The position numbers and the translations under genes were made by a program. Of a stretch of 64,000 bases of DNA, positions 49,441 through 61,986 are shown in pieces. A model generated the notes under the pieces. That model worked only from the letters and a program-made list of their open reading frames with translations, was not told where the DNA came from and ran no database searches. Source of the stretch: Pyrenophora tritici-repentis. Taxonomy: Eukaryota; Ascomycota; Dothideomycetes; Pleosporales; Pleosporaceae. Positions within the stretch are counted from its first letter, which is position 1; every line of letters starts with the position of its first letter. Location of the stretch: NCBI RefSeq assembly GCF_003171515.1, contig NC_089390.1, positions 9,800,274 through 9,864,273 on the forward strand. The letters are read 5' to 3'.

Positions 49441-51482
49441 ATGGCCCCACCACCACCACCACCACCACCACCAATGTCCGGCAAGGACTCTTCACAAGAT
49501 GTCACATCTCACACGGAGGGCTTGATCCAGCCGCAAGATATTGCAGAGAATGCAATTGCGCGAGATCTCCAAGAGGAAGAAGGATCTGAACAAGTCATTG
49601 CAGATGACAATTCTTCTTCAAGTTCAGATACCGTTCGGCAGTATGACATGATCAACTCTTACCGCCGCCCCTCATACGTCAACGCAGGCGCACGCCCAAC
49701 GGCAATAATGTCTACCAGCGTGCCCGAGCGGGGCCACCAATCTACGTCATGGAAGAAGCACAGTCACCTATCAAGGAAAGAGAAGGATACCGTCCGCGAT
49801 GAGGAACGGAGTTTACTCCGAGACAACCACATAATCCCGCCGAAACATCCCCGAGCCGGACGGGAAGGCCCATTTGATCGCGTACGAACCAAGCTTTCAA
49901 TACCAGGGCTACGCAGAGTGAAAAGCACATCGGACGAAGAAAGTGCCATCGGGACGCCAGACGAGCGAACAGCCCTGCTGGGGGCATCCAGAGGCGATCC
50001 CAGCCAACCATACGGCGGCTTGGATACCCCCAAGACCATCCACAGGACGTGGAATGAAGCCGTAGCCGCTGGCAAAATCAACACAACATGGCAGCGAGAA
50101 ACCAAAGTTCTAGCCAAGAGCTCTGCGCCTATGATTCTGACTTTCCTACTGCAATACAGTCTACCAGTTGCTAGTATCTTCACCGTCGGACACATCGGCA
50201 AGACTGAACTCGGAGCGGTGAGTCTGGCCAGCATGACTGCTTCAATCACGGGCTATGCGATATATCAAGGCTTAGCCACTTCACTCGATACACTGTGCGC
50301 CCAAGCCTACGGGTCCGGCCGTCCGCACCTCGTGGGCTTACAACTCCAACGTGCGCTATGCTTCTTGATGGTCGTCACAATCCCCATCTCACTCGTCTGG
50401 GCTTTCGGCGAACAAATCCTGTCGCATCTCGGTCCGGAGAAGGAGACAGCTCGCCTCGCCGGTCTGTACCTCAAGGTGCTCATCGCGGGTGCACCTGGCT
50501 ACGCAGCGTTTGAGTGTGGAAAGCGGTACGTCCAAGCGCAAGGCATCTTCAGCGCAACCATGTACATTCTCCTCATCTGTGCGCCACTCAACGCCTTCCT
50601 GAACTGGTTTATGGTGTGGCACCTAGGCTGGGGATTCATCGGCGCCCCGATTGCCGTGTCCGTGACTGAGAATATTCTCCCGCTCCTCCTCTTCCTCTAC
50701 ATCCGCTACGTCGACGGCTACCAGTGCTGGGGCGGCTTCGACAAGCGCGCGCTGAGGAATTGGATGCCGATGATTAAACTCGCACTTCCGGGACTCATCA
50801 TGGTACTAGCGGAGTTCCTAGCCTTTGAGATACTCACTTTAAGCTCAAGCTGGTTGGGCCCAACTGCTCTCGCCGCACAAAGCGTACTCGGTACCGTTGC
50901 TGGTATAACGTTCCAGATCCCGTTCCCCATCAGTGTCGCTGTCTCCACACGTGTGGCTAATCTCATCGGCGCTACACTTTCTGTTCCGGCGAAGACGGCG
51001 GCTAAAGTCTCCATCTTCGCTGCTGTCCTCGTTGGTACTTTTAACTTTTCCATGCTGTATCTTTTCCGCCAATCTATTCCCCGCCTCTTCACTCCCAACG
51101 AGGAAGTCATCGAAATGGTGGCTACGCTACTGCCGCTCTGCGCTGCCTTCCAAGTTGTCGACGCTGTTGCTGCTTGCTGCAATGGTATACTGCGTGGACT
51201 TGGTCGACAGGAAATCGGCGGTTACGTCGCTTTGTTCGCTTACTATCTTGTTGCTCTTCCCATCAGCTTCTTCACTGGGTTTGGGTCGCCGCATTGGGGT
51301 TTGTGGGGTCTTTGGAGTGTAAGTTTTGACCATTCTGATGATGTCGGATTGGATGCTAACGTTGTATTCAGGGACCGGCTTTTGCGTTGTGTATTGTTGC
51401 GGCTATTGAGGGTGTTTTTATTTGGCGGACGAATTGGGATCAGGCGGTTGAGGCGGCTAAGCTGCGGAATGCGGCAAGTTAG
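49441..51482 (+). CDS. MATE family multidrug/toxin extrusion transporter
   Basis: Exons 49441-51318 and 51372-51482, with a 53-nt intron (GTAAGT/CAG, branch TGCTAAC), give 662 aa. The cytosolic N-terminus of about 200 residues is hydrophilic and begins MAPPPPPPPPPMSG. It is followed by twelve membrane helices with MATE signatures (QYSLPVASIFTVGHIGKTEL, LDTLCAQAYGSGRP, STRVANLIGATL, CNGILRGLGRQEIGGYV). It resembles yeast Erc1/Ythr-type vacuolar or plasma-membrane MATE exporters that use proton exchange. Splicing restores the final helix (GPAFALCIVAAIEG); without it the frame runs to an unrelated tail. Substrate unknown. Confidence 0.93.
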
Positions 51483-51710
51483 TGTTGTTGGTAATCATGG
51501 CGTTATTTGGAATTGGGGTTTTATCATGGCGGGATGAATCATGGATGGGATGGGAAAAGTTGTTATGTTATTGACGTGAATGATGAACTGAATTGGCGCA
51601 AGCTACCACCATATACAGTCTACATGGTTATGCCCTTTCCCCAAGTAACCTACTAGATCTACTTGGTGGACTCCAGTGGACGATTACACTAGCGTGAATA
51701 TCATCATTTG

Positions 51711-51953
51711 TGTTGAGAATACAGTCCGTAAGTGACTTGGTGGTATCAAGCGGAGGAGTAGTCACATGATTGGTGACACGTGCAGGTGGGTCCTAGCGGG
51801 GAGCTTGGACGCAGCTGCACGCAACACGGATCTACGAACGTGTGAATAGCTCCTTAGTCAATACAATACGAGTCGTACCACCACTACCGTTGTGCCTTAG
51901 AGAGCGCTCTATTAGGTAGTCATACTACTACTAATAGTGCCAGCTTCTCAATA
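51711..51953 (+). mobile_element. Solo LTR (TGTTGAGAA family), second close copy
   Basis: A 243-bp unit nearly identical to 5414-5657, with the 5-bp duplication ATTTG (51706-51710 and 51954-51958). It lies just downstream of the MATE gene. Confidence 0.92.
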
Positions 51954-51958
51954 ATTTG

Positions 51959-54338
51959 CAAGATACCCATGTTATGTCCTTGTTTAAATACTCACAATAA
52001 AATCAAGCCCAGTCTACCACATGCTCAACCCCAACCAGAACAATCTCGACGATCACCTATACTACAGCCTCCAATTCACATACCTAAACCCCCGCATCTC
52101 CCCTCTCACACAATAAAAACATCATACCACGTCTCTAACCTCTTCTGCCCGCTATCGCCCCTAATAGCATCAAGATCGGGTATATACACCATACCATACC
52201 TATCACCTCGCCATAATTTCAGCCTGTGAGATACATACTGGCCCGCACACGCACCGCGGGAACGGGAAAAGCGGCTACCAGTGCCGAAGCCGAAGCCGAA
52301 GTCGATGCTGACGCCGACGCCGACCGGGGAAAAAGCTCATGCGTTGAGTCCGGGATGCAATCGCGAGCCGCGCACTAGTTTCGTGCATAGGGGCGTGGCA
52401 TACTGGCGTGGTATTGGGTCGTTTGGCGAGGCGGAGGTACTTTACGTGAGACCGCAGTAGTGCGTTTCTGAGCAATGGGTTAGGGTGTGGAGGGTTTCGT
52501 GGTAGAGGCTGTTTGAGGGGGCGGGTAATGGTGAGGGTGAGAGGAAGTGTGTATAGTGGGTTTGGGAGAGCTGGTAGTATACTTATGTTCTTGTCAAGTT
52601 CTGGTATGTCGTGGGATTAAAATGGGAGATTGTGCTAAGGTCTTTGATACTGGGGAAGATGTGGTGAGTCAGTCCTGGAAGAAGTGGGTAGTTTGCTGCT
52701 TTGCGGCGTCGCTGCCGTCATGTTGCTCGATGTCGATGTAGGAGATGAAGACTTGATTGCCATGAATTGGTAAGCTGAGGTTCACAGCGGAGAATCTCGG
52801 GTTCGTAGTTTAGAAGCTTGCGCAATGGGTGTATGCAGGTGGTGGGGCACGACATGACGATTCTTCCACTTGCTTTTGCGTGAACAAAGGCAAGTTTGGG
52901 CATGTCTCACTTGGCTTGGATATGACATTTCATGTTTCTATAAGCTGGGCTTTGGTGTTGAGGTCAGCGGTATTGGTCCGTCGGCTACGCAACCCCCTTT
53001 GGTAGTAGTAAAAACCCCTCTTTTGAACACTAGCGTACGCTTTGGGAAATCGAGGGTATCAGTAGAGGAACACTTGTAACAGGGGTAAGAGTAGGGGTTT
53101 CGAGCTTTCCCCAGATCTCCGAGGTCTTCTGTCAGACGATCCTATGCTTGCGAGGTCATTGGCGTATTATGCTCAAGGAAAGTAATACTGCAATCGTTCG
53201 AAATACCACAATCGTTCGAATCGTTCTTCCTGATTACCAATCCGGGCCGCATGGCAAGATACAGAATTCCAAATCACAAGAACAGTTTCTAGACATGCAT
53301 GTACATGATCGAATAAAGCATTGCTACCAGTTCACGATTCACCATAGCATTACGACAGCGGTGGTTAAAGCACATGAAGCAGCCAATCACAGTTGGCAGC
53401 CTCGCCTTGGAAAACACGTGACATGTTACATGCATATCAAACGCTTTGGGCCGGCCCGGCCGTTTTCCAACCAAACACTTTCCATCGGCGGCCAGTCTTG
53501 GTGTCCCTATTTCGCCGAAACCATCTGGAAAAGCCACACTTACCTATTTGTAGCATCTCGCAATATGGGTCATGCGGCAATGCAGATGTATTGAATGCAG
53601 ACTCAGTTGAACGTTGGGGTAAACGACTGTTCTTGTTGAGAAAAACGCCCAGCGAAACTCATCCACCGTCGATCCCCTTCATCAGTGCCGCGCGGTATAG
53701 GTGTGGGTATTGTTCGTCTAGTGTTTGGAAGCATTGTGGCGTGATGAGCCAACCCCGGACTTTCGGACTCTTGACAGGGACGCGGACTTTCGCTGTGGCT
53801 GTTACCCATCGAGGCCTCTAACGAGGCCAGAGACGGCTAGCGCGACAGACCATGGGTTCCCCCTGGTCTTCCCGAACAACCCGAAACGCTTGGCAAAGGC
53901 ATCCTCCTCAATCACCACATGGCGTCTGCGCATCTTCTCCTGGGGCACCATTTCAATGTTTGTGAGACTACTTTGCGACATGTTACCGTGGCATGAGTGA
54001 CCGAATTATGCCCATCCCCGCCTGTCAGACGCGTACACAGCCGATCCCTGTGGCTGGGCAGCCTACTTTCTCGAGTGCCGCATGAAGCAAAGTCTCATAT
54101 ATCATCGTGGCTGAAGACCTTCACTTATGCTTCAGACAGAGTCTCGATACTATTCTTCCACTCCCTAAACTTTTTTTGTTCGACTTTTCTTCATTGCCTG
54201 CTGGTCTTGGCCTAACTGCTGGTCGGTTTTTTTTTCCTATTACACATTACATCTTTCGCCTCGACCGACGACTTCGGATTCAGGAGACGCCGGCCGTTCT
54301 TCGGACTTTCACTTAGCAAGCCTCCACGGCCGTTCAAA
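51959..54338. other. 2.4-kb intergenic region
   Basis: No gene I can support; the longer ORFs (e.g. 53148-53594) have no recognisable features. It includes an imperfect GCCGAA/GCCGAC trinucleotide run at 52281-52325. The last 200 bp are CT-rich and T-rich, consistent with the MFS gene's promoter and leader. Confidence 0.5.
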
Positions 54339-55995
54339 ATGGGTTGGGGTGTACTCGAGAGTTCCCGGGCGGCATGCCCCAGGGGCACGTCCAGAGTAGG
54401 CGTCAAGGACACAAGCGAGGACAAGGTACAAGAGCTGGATACTTCGAAGAGGTCGGGAGGCGTCGTACTTGCACCACAGCCTAGCGATGATCCAAACGAC
54501 CCTCTCAACTGGACCCTCAAGTGGAAAGCTCTCCATCTATTTGTCCTTTGCTTTGGATCTGCCGTAACCAATGCGTAAGTCCTCGAACAACGACTGTCCA
54601 CGGCTATACGATATGCTAATCCGATACAGCCAAACTACCATGCTGACTCCTGGACTGGAGCCCCTCACCGAACAGTACAATAGTAATGGGGGCGACATTT
54701 CCACATGGGTTGTTACTGCACCGACTTTCTGGACCTCGTTCGGTGCTTTCATCGTAGTTGCAGGGTCAGATGTTTGGGGCAGAAGGCCATTCTACGTCTA
54801 CAGCGTCGCATTGCTCGCCATCGCCAACTTTGCTGCCGAGATCTCCTCGACCTTCCCTATGCTGGCTATCGCCCGTACTGCCGGTGGCCTCCTCTCCGCA
54901 CCTCTGTTCACGCTTCTCACCGCCACCATTGCCGATTTGTTCTTCCAACACCAGAGGGGTCGATCTATTGCCGTCTGGAACGTTCTGCTCAACTCTGGAG
55001 CTCAGGTTGGTTCAGTCTTTGCCGGTTTCGTCACTGATGCCTTTGGTGTGTCGGCCAACTTCCTCATCACCGGTATCCTCTACACCGCACTCATTCCCGT
55101 CTTCTACTTTACCATCTTCGAGTCGGCCTACTTCAACCGCAAGACTGACGACGTCACGACCATTAATGTTAAGGCCGACAAGCTTAGCAACGAATGGGAC
55201 CAGGAGGATCTCAAGGCTTCTGTGCGACCTGAGAAATACACCTTCAAGCAGAACCTGGCCATGTCTAGAGGCCGTCTCTCCAACAAGTCCTTCTTCAAGG
55301 GCATGGTCAAGCCCCTTGGTCTCATTACTTCGCCCATTGTCATCTACAGTTGCTTCCTCAACGCTGTCGTATTCCTCTTCCTCGTCGGAGTGTCCACCTT
55401 CATGTCTATCCTTCTGTCTGCTCCCCCATACGACTTGACCCCTAGTCAAATTGGTCTCACCAACCTACCCGTTTTCGTTGTCGGTCTAATCACCGGTCCT
55501 CTGTTCGGTTGGATGTCTGATGCTTCAGTCGCTTTCATGGGCCGCCACAACGGCACCAGCAAGGGCATGGCCGAGCCAGAGTTCCGTCTAGTTCTTCTTC
55601 TTGTCGCGACTCCCATTGCCATGGTCGGTCTGCTCGGTCTCGGCCTGGCGTTCCAGAACAACCTCAAGTTCGTCTGGATCGTTGTCTGGATGGTCGTCAC
55701 CAACGTTGGCAGTCTCTCTGGTATCCAAATCGCCATCTCGTACGTCATTGACTGCCACCCGGAACACTCGGCCCAGGCTTTCGCCACCATCAACATCATC
55801 TCCGCTGCCATTGTCACTGTCGGCATCAACCCCATCATTGGCATGCTCGACACTGTTGGACCCTTCTTCGTCTTCGCATCCATGGCCGGCGTGGCCGCTG
55901 TCGTTACCGTAATGGCGCTTCCCATGTATGTGTTTGGAAAGAAGATCCGAGCCTGGTACGAGCAGGCGCCCTGGGCCCAACGCCTCCTCGACTAA
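54339..55995 (+). CDS. MFS transporter (DHA1-like drug/polyamine exporter type)
   Basis: Exons 54339-54574 and 54630-55995 (55-nt intron, GTAAGT/CAG, branch TGCTAAT) give 533 aa. A hydrophilic N-terminus leads to DPNDPLNWTLKWKALHLFVL, the common start of fungal DHA1 transporters. Motif A is visible as GSDVWGRRPFYV, and about twelve helices follow. A central loop of about 60 residues (residues 195-255) separates the two halves. It should be a proton-driven exporter at the plasma membrane; the substrate cannot be told. No biosynthetic cluster adjoins it. Confidence 0.92.
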
Positions 55996-56793
55996 ACGCA
56001 CTCTTTCAACAAACCCGCTTGCGTGTCATCGAGCGCATCCGCGAAGCTATCAGTTACCATCGCTCTTGAAATATCATCTGCAAGGGGGGCTTCATGCAAC
56101 TGACAGATCTCTTTTTGAGCGTTTGTTTGATGTGGGGGAACCAGGGGCTGCAGCGAGTTTGTTTGTTGGTCGGTCTATACACGAAATACAACCCCCACTA
56201 TCGACGACGCCTCAATTTGTATTTTAAAACTTATTATCGAGAGAAACGTCTTTTTTTTGGTGACGATTAGATGCCTATAGAGTTTGAACACGCGAGTGAA
56301 GATATGATGAATGAGGTATTATGGATATGTTTACACCGGTTGTTCTGTAATGTGCAGTATACCTACCGGAAAAGTAAAGCTGCAACTTTAGCCTCTGTAC
56401 TAAATGTGACTATGACTGATTTGACTGGGAGATGATATATAGGACGCCATCTTCTCTCGCGCGCTGTGTTCTAGTCGTCGCTGCAGCATGTGTGTGAGCT
56501 GCGCCATCGTCGGGTTTTGCGAGATGATACGGACTCTCAACATGAGGTAAGAGTGAAAATGCTCCGTAGAGCTATCGTCAAAATCATGTAATCGATGGTT
56601 CTCCAGTCTGGTACGCCTCTCAACATGCTCGGACGCCGTTGTCACAAGCCTTTTCCACCGTAGAGACTGCTAGAGGGATACTCTTGACCTGAGATGATCT
56701 TGCTCGTGCACCTCCCGCTGATCAATGGACCATCGCGTCGCTGCCGCCACCTTCACCTTTTCCTCCTCTATTTCGATGTCGTCTAGCCCGCCT
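55996..56793. other. Intergenic, MFS 3' flank
   Basis: No gene recognised. The Copia-2 target site lies at its right edge. Confidence 0.5.
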
Positions 56794-56972
56794 TGTCACG
56801 GTTTGGGGTCTCTCCTGCAGTCGCAACTCACATTTGTAATGGAACGATGCCTATTTGGGACTAGCACGGTTGACGTCACCCATCTACATAAACTTTCCAT
56901 AGCTTGTACAATACAACCTCAGTTCAATCCTTCAATTCTCCGCACATGCGCACTGTTCACTCCACCGCAACA
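56794..56972 (+). repeat. Copia-2 5' LTR
   Basis: A 179-bp direct repeat matched to 61987-62165, containing a TATA-like ACATAAACTT segment near position 90 of the repeat. Confidence 0.95.
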
Positions 56973-57150
56973 GTTATGAGCCCGGCTGCAACCTAGGATT
57001 GTTCTCACCTGCTGCTGCAATCGTCACTCTGCTCGAGTCGCACGTTGCTATACCGCGTTCGCCACAACGCACCTGTTACCGCGTTCACCCACGACGCACA
57101 TTGCCTGGATCTCTGCCTTGATCCTTACACACACGACTACAGCCTCTGCA

Positions 57151-60100
57151 ATGGCTACTGAGTCCGACCCAGCTGTGACGCGTGTCACTGTCATTCTCAA
57201 CACACCGGACGACTGGTTTACCTGGTTGTTCATTCGCCGAGACGTTGCCAACCGCCACGGTCTCTGGCAGTACATCAATCCTGACGTAGCTAGGGAGCTT
57301 CTCCCTGAGCTAGCGGAGGCTCCTGAGCCTCAACTCATTGACTACCAGGCTGGAGCTACTAGGCTCTCTAACCTGACCGCAGACGACCGAGAGTCCTACC
57401 GATGGGAATGCGATCGATGGGAGCGCCGCCGCTCCGAGTACCGCACCCAGAAGAAGGCTCTGGCCGACCTGAACACGGACATCAGCAAGACGATTGCTGT
57501 ACGCCACATACATCTAATCAAGGATCACGAGACACCCTACGACCGGCTGGTCGCTCTCAAGAAGTTCCTTTGCCCAACCGACGCAACTCGCCGCCGCGAG
57601 CTTGCCGACAAATACAACGCTCTCAAGACTGCTCCACGAGCCACGAAGAAGGTCGAGCAATGGCTGGCCGACTGGACATACATTACCGCTCAGGGCAAGA
57701 CGGTTAGTCTACCAGAGACTGACGGCAACCGACCGCAAGAGGACTTTCTGATCGCTTGCAAGGCACTCGATCAAGAGTACGCCACATCCTGCCTACGCGA
57801 GATCTTCAAACATGAAGCACGAGGCACCACTGCAGAGATCTCATCTCTTGAGACGTACGTCGCCGAGATGACCACATACCTACGCCGCACAAAGCCTCAC
57901 TCTACTGGCCTGGCAGTCTCTGCTGCTGAGCTCGGAATCACGAAGCCGACTGAGACTCCATCAACTAGTCGAGGTCACCGTGATGGCGCTCACCGTGACG
58001 GCGCACGGCCAACACCTACCTGCGTCTGCGGGAAGCAGCATTGGTACACTGACTGCTTCATACTGAATCCACGCCACCCGGCACGTCCAAAGACCTATCA
58101 ACCTGCAGCTGAGGCTGTACGCAAGGTTGAGGAAGCGCGGAAGGACTCCAAAATCAATGCGCGCATCAAGGCTGCTCTTGAGAGGTGGTTGACCCGCCAA
58201 CCTCAGAGCAATGGATCACTGCGAGTCGATGACGGCGAGCCACCTGCCAACACAGACACGTTCGTGATATCGACTGGCCCAATGCTCAAGCCTCTTCACG
58301 ACGGCCACGACAGTCACAACCGCGTCTGCCATAATAATGAGGTTGTCATTGCAATTGACGCTCGCACTGAGCCTGTGGAAGCCCTCACAACAATGGCTGT
58401 CGATGACACTACTCAGACTGAACTACGCAACCGATGGATTGTCGATCCAGGATCCAACACGCACGTCGTCAACACAGAGGCATGGAAGGGCTGGAGGAGG
58501 ACGAGCGATAATCCAGAACGCCGCTCTGTCAACGCTGGCAATAGCTGTATTCTCATCACAGCTTGGGGCACGATGAAACTCGTCGCTCATACACCAAATG
58601 GACAGCTAACGCTAGAGCTGACGCACGTCGCGTACGTCGAAGGTTTCCTGACCAGCGTCTTAGGACTGGCTCGCTGCCGATCAGAGTCAATCCACTTCGA
58701 CTCTGGCCGCGACGTCCTATACATGCGCCAACCATCGAACGTTATCGCGCAACTCGAATATAATGGAGGACATTGGCTTATTGATGCAGAGCCATCACGC
58801 CGACCACCACTGTCGCTTCTCCACTCACCGCTGAGTACGTTTGGGACATCATATCGCCCGTCGTACGCGCCAAAGCCTGCCAACGTCGTTGATCGGCGCG
58901 CTGCTCATCAGATTTGGGGCCACCCAGGTCGAAAGGCAGTCAACCAGCTCGAATCGAACGTCACTGGTATCCAATTGACAGGAGACCACATGGACTGTCT
59001 CTGCCAGACCTGCACCGAAGCTCGGATGACTCACATCATCTCGAGACGCCCGGCTGAGAGCCGCGCACAACGACCATTCTATCGAATCGCGATAGACTTG
59101 ATCTACATCATCCCTATGGGAGAGGAGTGTATCGACGGCAGCAAGTACGCCGCACACTCTATAGATGAGTACTCAAAGTGGCATGAGATAGCCACAATCA
59201 AGCGAAAGGACAAGCCGACACTTACTCGTTGGTTTATGGCCTTAATCCGCCGAATTCAGCGCGTGTACGACGCGGACGTAGTCGCCATCCGATGCGACAA
59301 CGAGAAAGGATTTGGAAATGATCTGATCAACACGACAGAAGAGCTTGGAATGCTCTACGAGCCTGCTCCACCTGGTACAAAGGAGCCGAATGGACTTACT
59401 GAGCGCGCAGGCGGAGTCCTCACTCAGCGAGCTCGCGCTATGCGTATACACGCTCACCTGCCCAAGAATCTATCGCATGAGATGTATCGCACTGCCGCAT
59501 ACATCCTTAACCGCACACCTACCGAAGCACTAGGATGGAAGACACCGTACGAGATCGTATGGGGACGAAAGCCACTCGTCGCTCATATGAGGCCTATCGG
59601 CTGTCGCGCCTACGTCTACAACCGCGATCTGAGAGCTGCCGACAAGCTTGAATCGCGCACTCTCATCGGCCACCTTGTTGGCTACCAAGGCACCAATATC
59701 TTCCGCATATGGCTTCCTACAAAGGATACTGTTATCGTCACACGCGACGTCACATTCGAACCCACGCTCTTCTTTGATGGGATAGACGGCTACGCCTCTA
59801 CGCTAGTGATCGAGGAGGTGATCGAGCTACTTGAGTATCCAGAGATGCCTCAAGACGACGATATCAGCATCGAGGACCTGTTGACCGCTCGTCAGCGTCA
59901 GCACAGTCGCCAAACAGCACCTGTGACCTCAGCTCCGACGGCTGGAGGCTCCCAGGTGGGGGGTGAGATGGCTGACGACGCACTCAAATCAAATCAACCT
60001 AAGGAGGACACAATACATGTAATTCCTAAGGGCTATCGCCTGCGAGGCGAGAAAGCGCCACAAGACGTTAATCTTAACCCAACCGACACGAATCTTATTG

Positions 60101-61932
60101 TCTCTGGCAAGCGAAGTCGAAAGCTAAGAGATCTGAATAACTTTGCTGTACAGGTCTACGCTGAGAGGCTAGGACCTGAGCCTCTAGTCGATTACCTGCG
60201 AGCTTTCTCAACCGAGATTCTCTGCGACAGGGCCTCCGCCAGCGCAGACAAAGTACCACGGATCCATCAATCACAGCTGCCGCCTCTACCGAAGTCAGAA
60301 AACCAGCTTAATACACACATGTTTGGCGATCAATTTCGACACGCTATAGAGATTGAATGGCGAGATCTACGTGCCAAAGGCGTCTTTGGACACACAGAGC
60401 AATCAAAGGCCACCGCAGATAGTGAGATCCTGCCGCTGATGTGGGTCTTCTCGTACAAGACGGATGGAGATGGATATCTCTCAAGGTTTAAGGCTCGACT
60501 CGTTGTCCGAGGAGACCTCCAAGCTCCGATAGACGATACGTACGCTGCTACACTCGCTATCCGCAACTTTCGCGCTCTTATCGCAATCGCTAATTACTTC
60601 GATCTCGAATTGAAGCAGTATGACGTCCCTACTGCCTTCTTAAACGCAAAGACTAACCGCAAGCTATACGCTGAAACACCTAAGGCCTTCCGCCATATTG
60701 AAGGCGAGATCATGCTGGTGCTCCGCGCCCTCTACGGCCTGAAGGAGGCACCAATCTTATGGTACAATGAGCTACGTCGACAGCTTGTCAAGCTAGGTCT
60801 AAAGCCAGTCGAAGGCTTTCCTTGCTTGTACACGAGCCGCTGGCTTATCCTATTCGTCTACGTTGACGACATTGTTATGGCGTTTCATCGATCAAACGCC
60901 TATCACCACCGGTCCTTCGAGAAGGATCTGGTAGACCTATACAACATCAAAGCGATGGGGGACCTTACCTGGTTTCTCGGTATTCGCATCGTCCGCGATC
61001 GAGCTCTGCACAAAACCTGGCTAGTCCAAGACGCTTTCATCGACAAGGTGTGCGCTCGATTTAGCATCGAGGCTGTGGGCAAGGCTCCAGACGTCCCGCT
61101 GACGGAGAACTGGATGCCACAGTCTACTGAGGAGACTGATACTGCTCGTACGAAACTCTACCAGCAGCTTGTTGGTTCCCTTGCATATATTGCTGTCTGG
61201 GGTAGACCTGACGTCGCTCGAACGCACGTCGTCTTCGCCTGCCACCTCACCAACCCAGGACAGTCTCACGTCTCGAAGATCCGCCAGACCTGGCGCTACC
61301 TGCTCAGCACGAAGGCTCTCGCTCTTGAAGCCTCTGCTAGCGCGCAAGACATGGCTGAGTATCTCTCCGACGATCCGACGTATCGCGATCCTCTCTTCTT
61401 TGGATCATCCGACGCCTCGTATGCTGACGAGCCTGAGACGCGCCGCAGCTCTCAGGGGTACGCATTCAAGTTTGGAGGACTTATGATCGACTGGAAATCT
61501 ACTGTCCAGCGCACAGTCACAAAATCAACCACAGAATCTGAACTGCTCTCACTTTCCCTCGCAGCCTCGCAGATGGAGGAGTGGATGCGCTTCTTCGCTG
61601 GTATTGACCTTACGCTCGACTGCACGCCTACCATCTGGTGCGACAACCAGCAGACTGTTGGTATTGTCACGAAGGAGCATGATAAGCTTCATACAAAGAT
61701 CAAGCACGTCGACATCCACCAGCTCTGGATTCGACAGGAGGTCACCGCCTCACGCATTAACGTCAAATGGGTACCTACTGATCATATGCCTGCTGATGGA
61801 CTCACGAAGGTACTACCAAAGCAGAAATTTATGGAGTTTGTCCGCCAACTTGGCCTCGTGGATATCACTGAGCGCCTGAGGGGACTACGTCAAGCTAATG
61901 GAGACGACCTCGACGGCATCTATATACACTGA
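57151..61932 (+). CDS. Copia-2 Gag-Pol polyprotein
   Basis: A 1593-aa ORF from ATG 57151. Gag comes first and ends with a short Cys/His motif (CVCGKQHWYTDC). Next are the aspartic protease (WIVDPGSNTHVVN), integrase zinc-binding (HQIWGHPGRKAVNQL, CLCQTC) and core (AIDLIYI, RCDNEKGFGND, EPNGLTERAGG), RT (YDVPTAFLNA, LFVYVDDIVMAF) and RNase H (SSDASYAD, TKSTTESELLSLS). There is no stop between gag and pol, unlike Copia-1. All catalytic motifs are intact. Confidence 0.95.
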   Translation: MATESDPAVTRVTVILNTPDDWFTWLFIRRDVANRHGLWQYINPDVARELLPELAEAPEPQLIDYQAGATRLSNLTADDRESYRWECDRWERRRSEYRTQKKALADLNTDISKTIAVRHIHLIKDHETPYDRLVALKKFLCPTDATRRRELADKYNALKTAPRATKKVEQWLADWTYITAQGKTVSLPETDGNRPQEDFLIACKALDQEYATSCLREIFKHEARGTTAEISSLETYVAEMTTYLRRTKPHSTGLAVSAAELGITKPTETPSTSRGHRDGAHRDGARPTPTCVCGKQHWYTDCFILNPRHPARPKTYQPAAEAVRKVEEARKDSKINARIKAALERWLTRQPQSNGSLRVDDGEPPANTDTFVISTGPMLKPLHDGHDSHNRVCHNNEVVIAIDARTEPVEALTTMAVDDTTQTELRNRWIVDPGSNTHVVNTEAWKGWRRTSDNPERRSVNAGNSCILITAWGTMKLVAHTPNGQLTLELTHVAYVEGFLTSVLGLARCRSESIHFDSGRDVLYMRQPSNVIAQLEYNGGHWLIDAEPSRRPPLSLLHSPLSTFGTSYRPSYAPKPANVVDRRAAHQIWGHPGRKAVNQLESNVTGIQLTGDHMDCLCQTCTEARMTHIISRRPAESRAQRPFYRIAIDLIYIIPMGEECIDGSKYAAHSIDEYSKWHEIATIKRKDKPTLTRWFMALIRRIQRVYDADVVAIRCDNEKGFGNDLINTTEELGMLYEPAPPGTKEPNGLTERAGGVLTQRARAMRIHAHLPKNLSHEMYRTAAYILNRTPTEALGWKTPYEIVWGRKPLVAHMRPIGCRAYVYNRDLRAADKLESRTLIGHLVGYQGTNIFRIWLPTKDTVIVTRDVTFEPTLFFDGIDGYASTLVIEEVIELLEYPEMPQDDDISIEDLLTARQRQHSRQTAPVTSAPTAGGSQVGGEMADDALKSNQPKEDTIHVIPKGYRLRGEKAPQDVNLNPTDTNLIVSGKRSRKLRDLNNFAVQVYAERLGPEPLVDYLRAFSTEILCDRASASADKVPRIHQSQLPPLPKSENQLNTHMFGDQFRHAIEIEWRDLRAKGVFGHTEQSKATADSEILPLMWVFSYKTDGDGYLSRFKARLVVRGDLQAPIDDTYAATLAIRNFRALIAIANYFDLELKQYDVPTAFLNAKTNRKLYAETPKAFRHIEGEIMLVLRALYGLKEAPILWYNELRRQLVKLGLKPVEGFPCLYTSRWLILFVYVDDIVMAFHRSNAYHHRSFEKDLVDLYNIKAMGDLTWFLGIRIVRDRALHKTWLVQDAFIDKVCARFSIEAVGKAPDVPLTENWMPQSTEETDTARTKLYQQLVGSLAYIAVWGRPDVARTHVVFACHLTNPGQSHVSKIRQTWRYLLSTKALALEASASAQDMAEYLSDDPTYRDPLFFGSSDASYADEPETRRSSQGYAFKFGGLMIDWKSTVQRTVTKSTTESELLSLSLAASQMEEWMRFFAGIDLTLDCTPTIWCDNQQTVGIVTKEHDKLHTKIKHVDIHQLWIRQEVTASRINVKWVPTDHMPADGLTKVLPKQKFMEFVRQLGLVDITERLRGLRQANGDDLDGIYIH

Positions 61933-61986
61933 TCCTGTTCAGCTGTCGTTGACTCCCTGCCTGCGCGTCTACGCCAGCTGGGGGTG

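Noticed and set aside
53148..53821. Overlapping ORFs of about 140 codons upstream of the MFS gene
   Set aside because: No domain, no splice-consistent extension, and biased composition; treated as chance ORFs.
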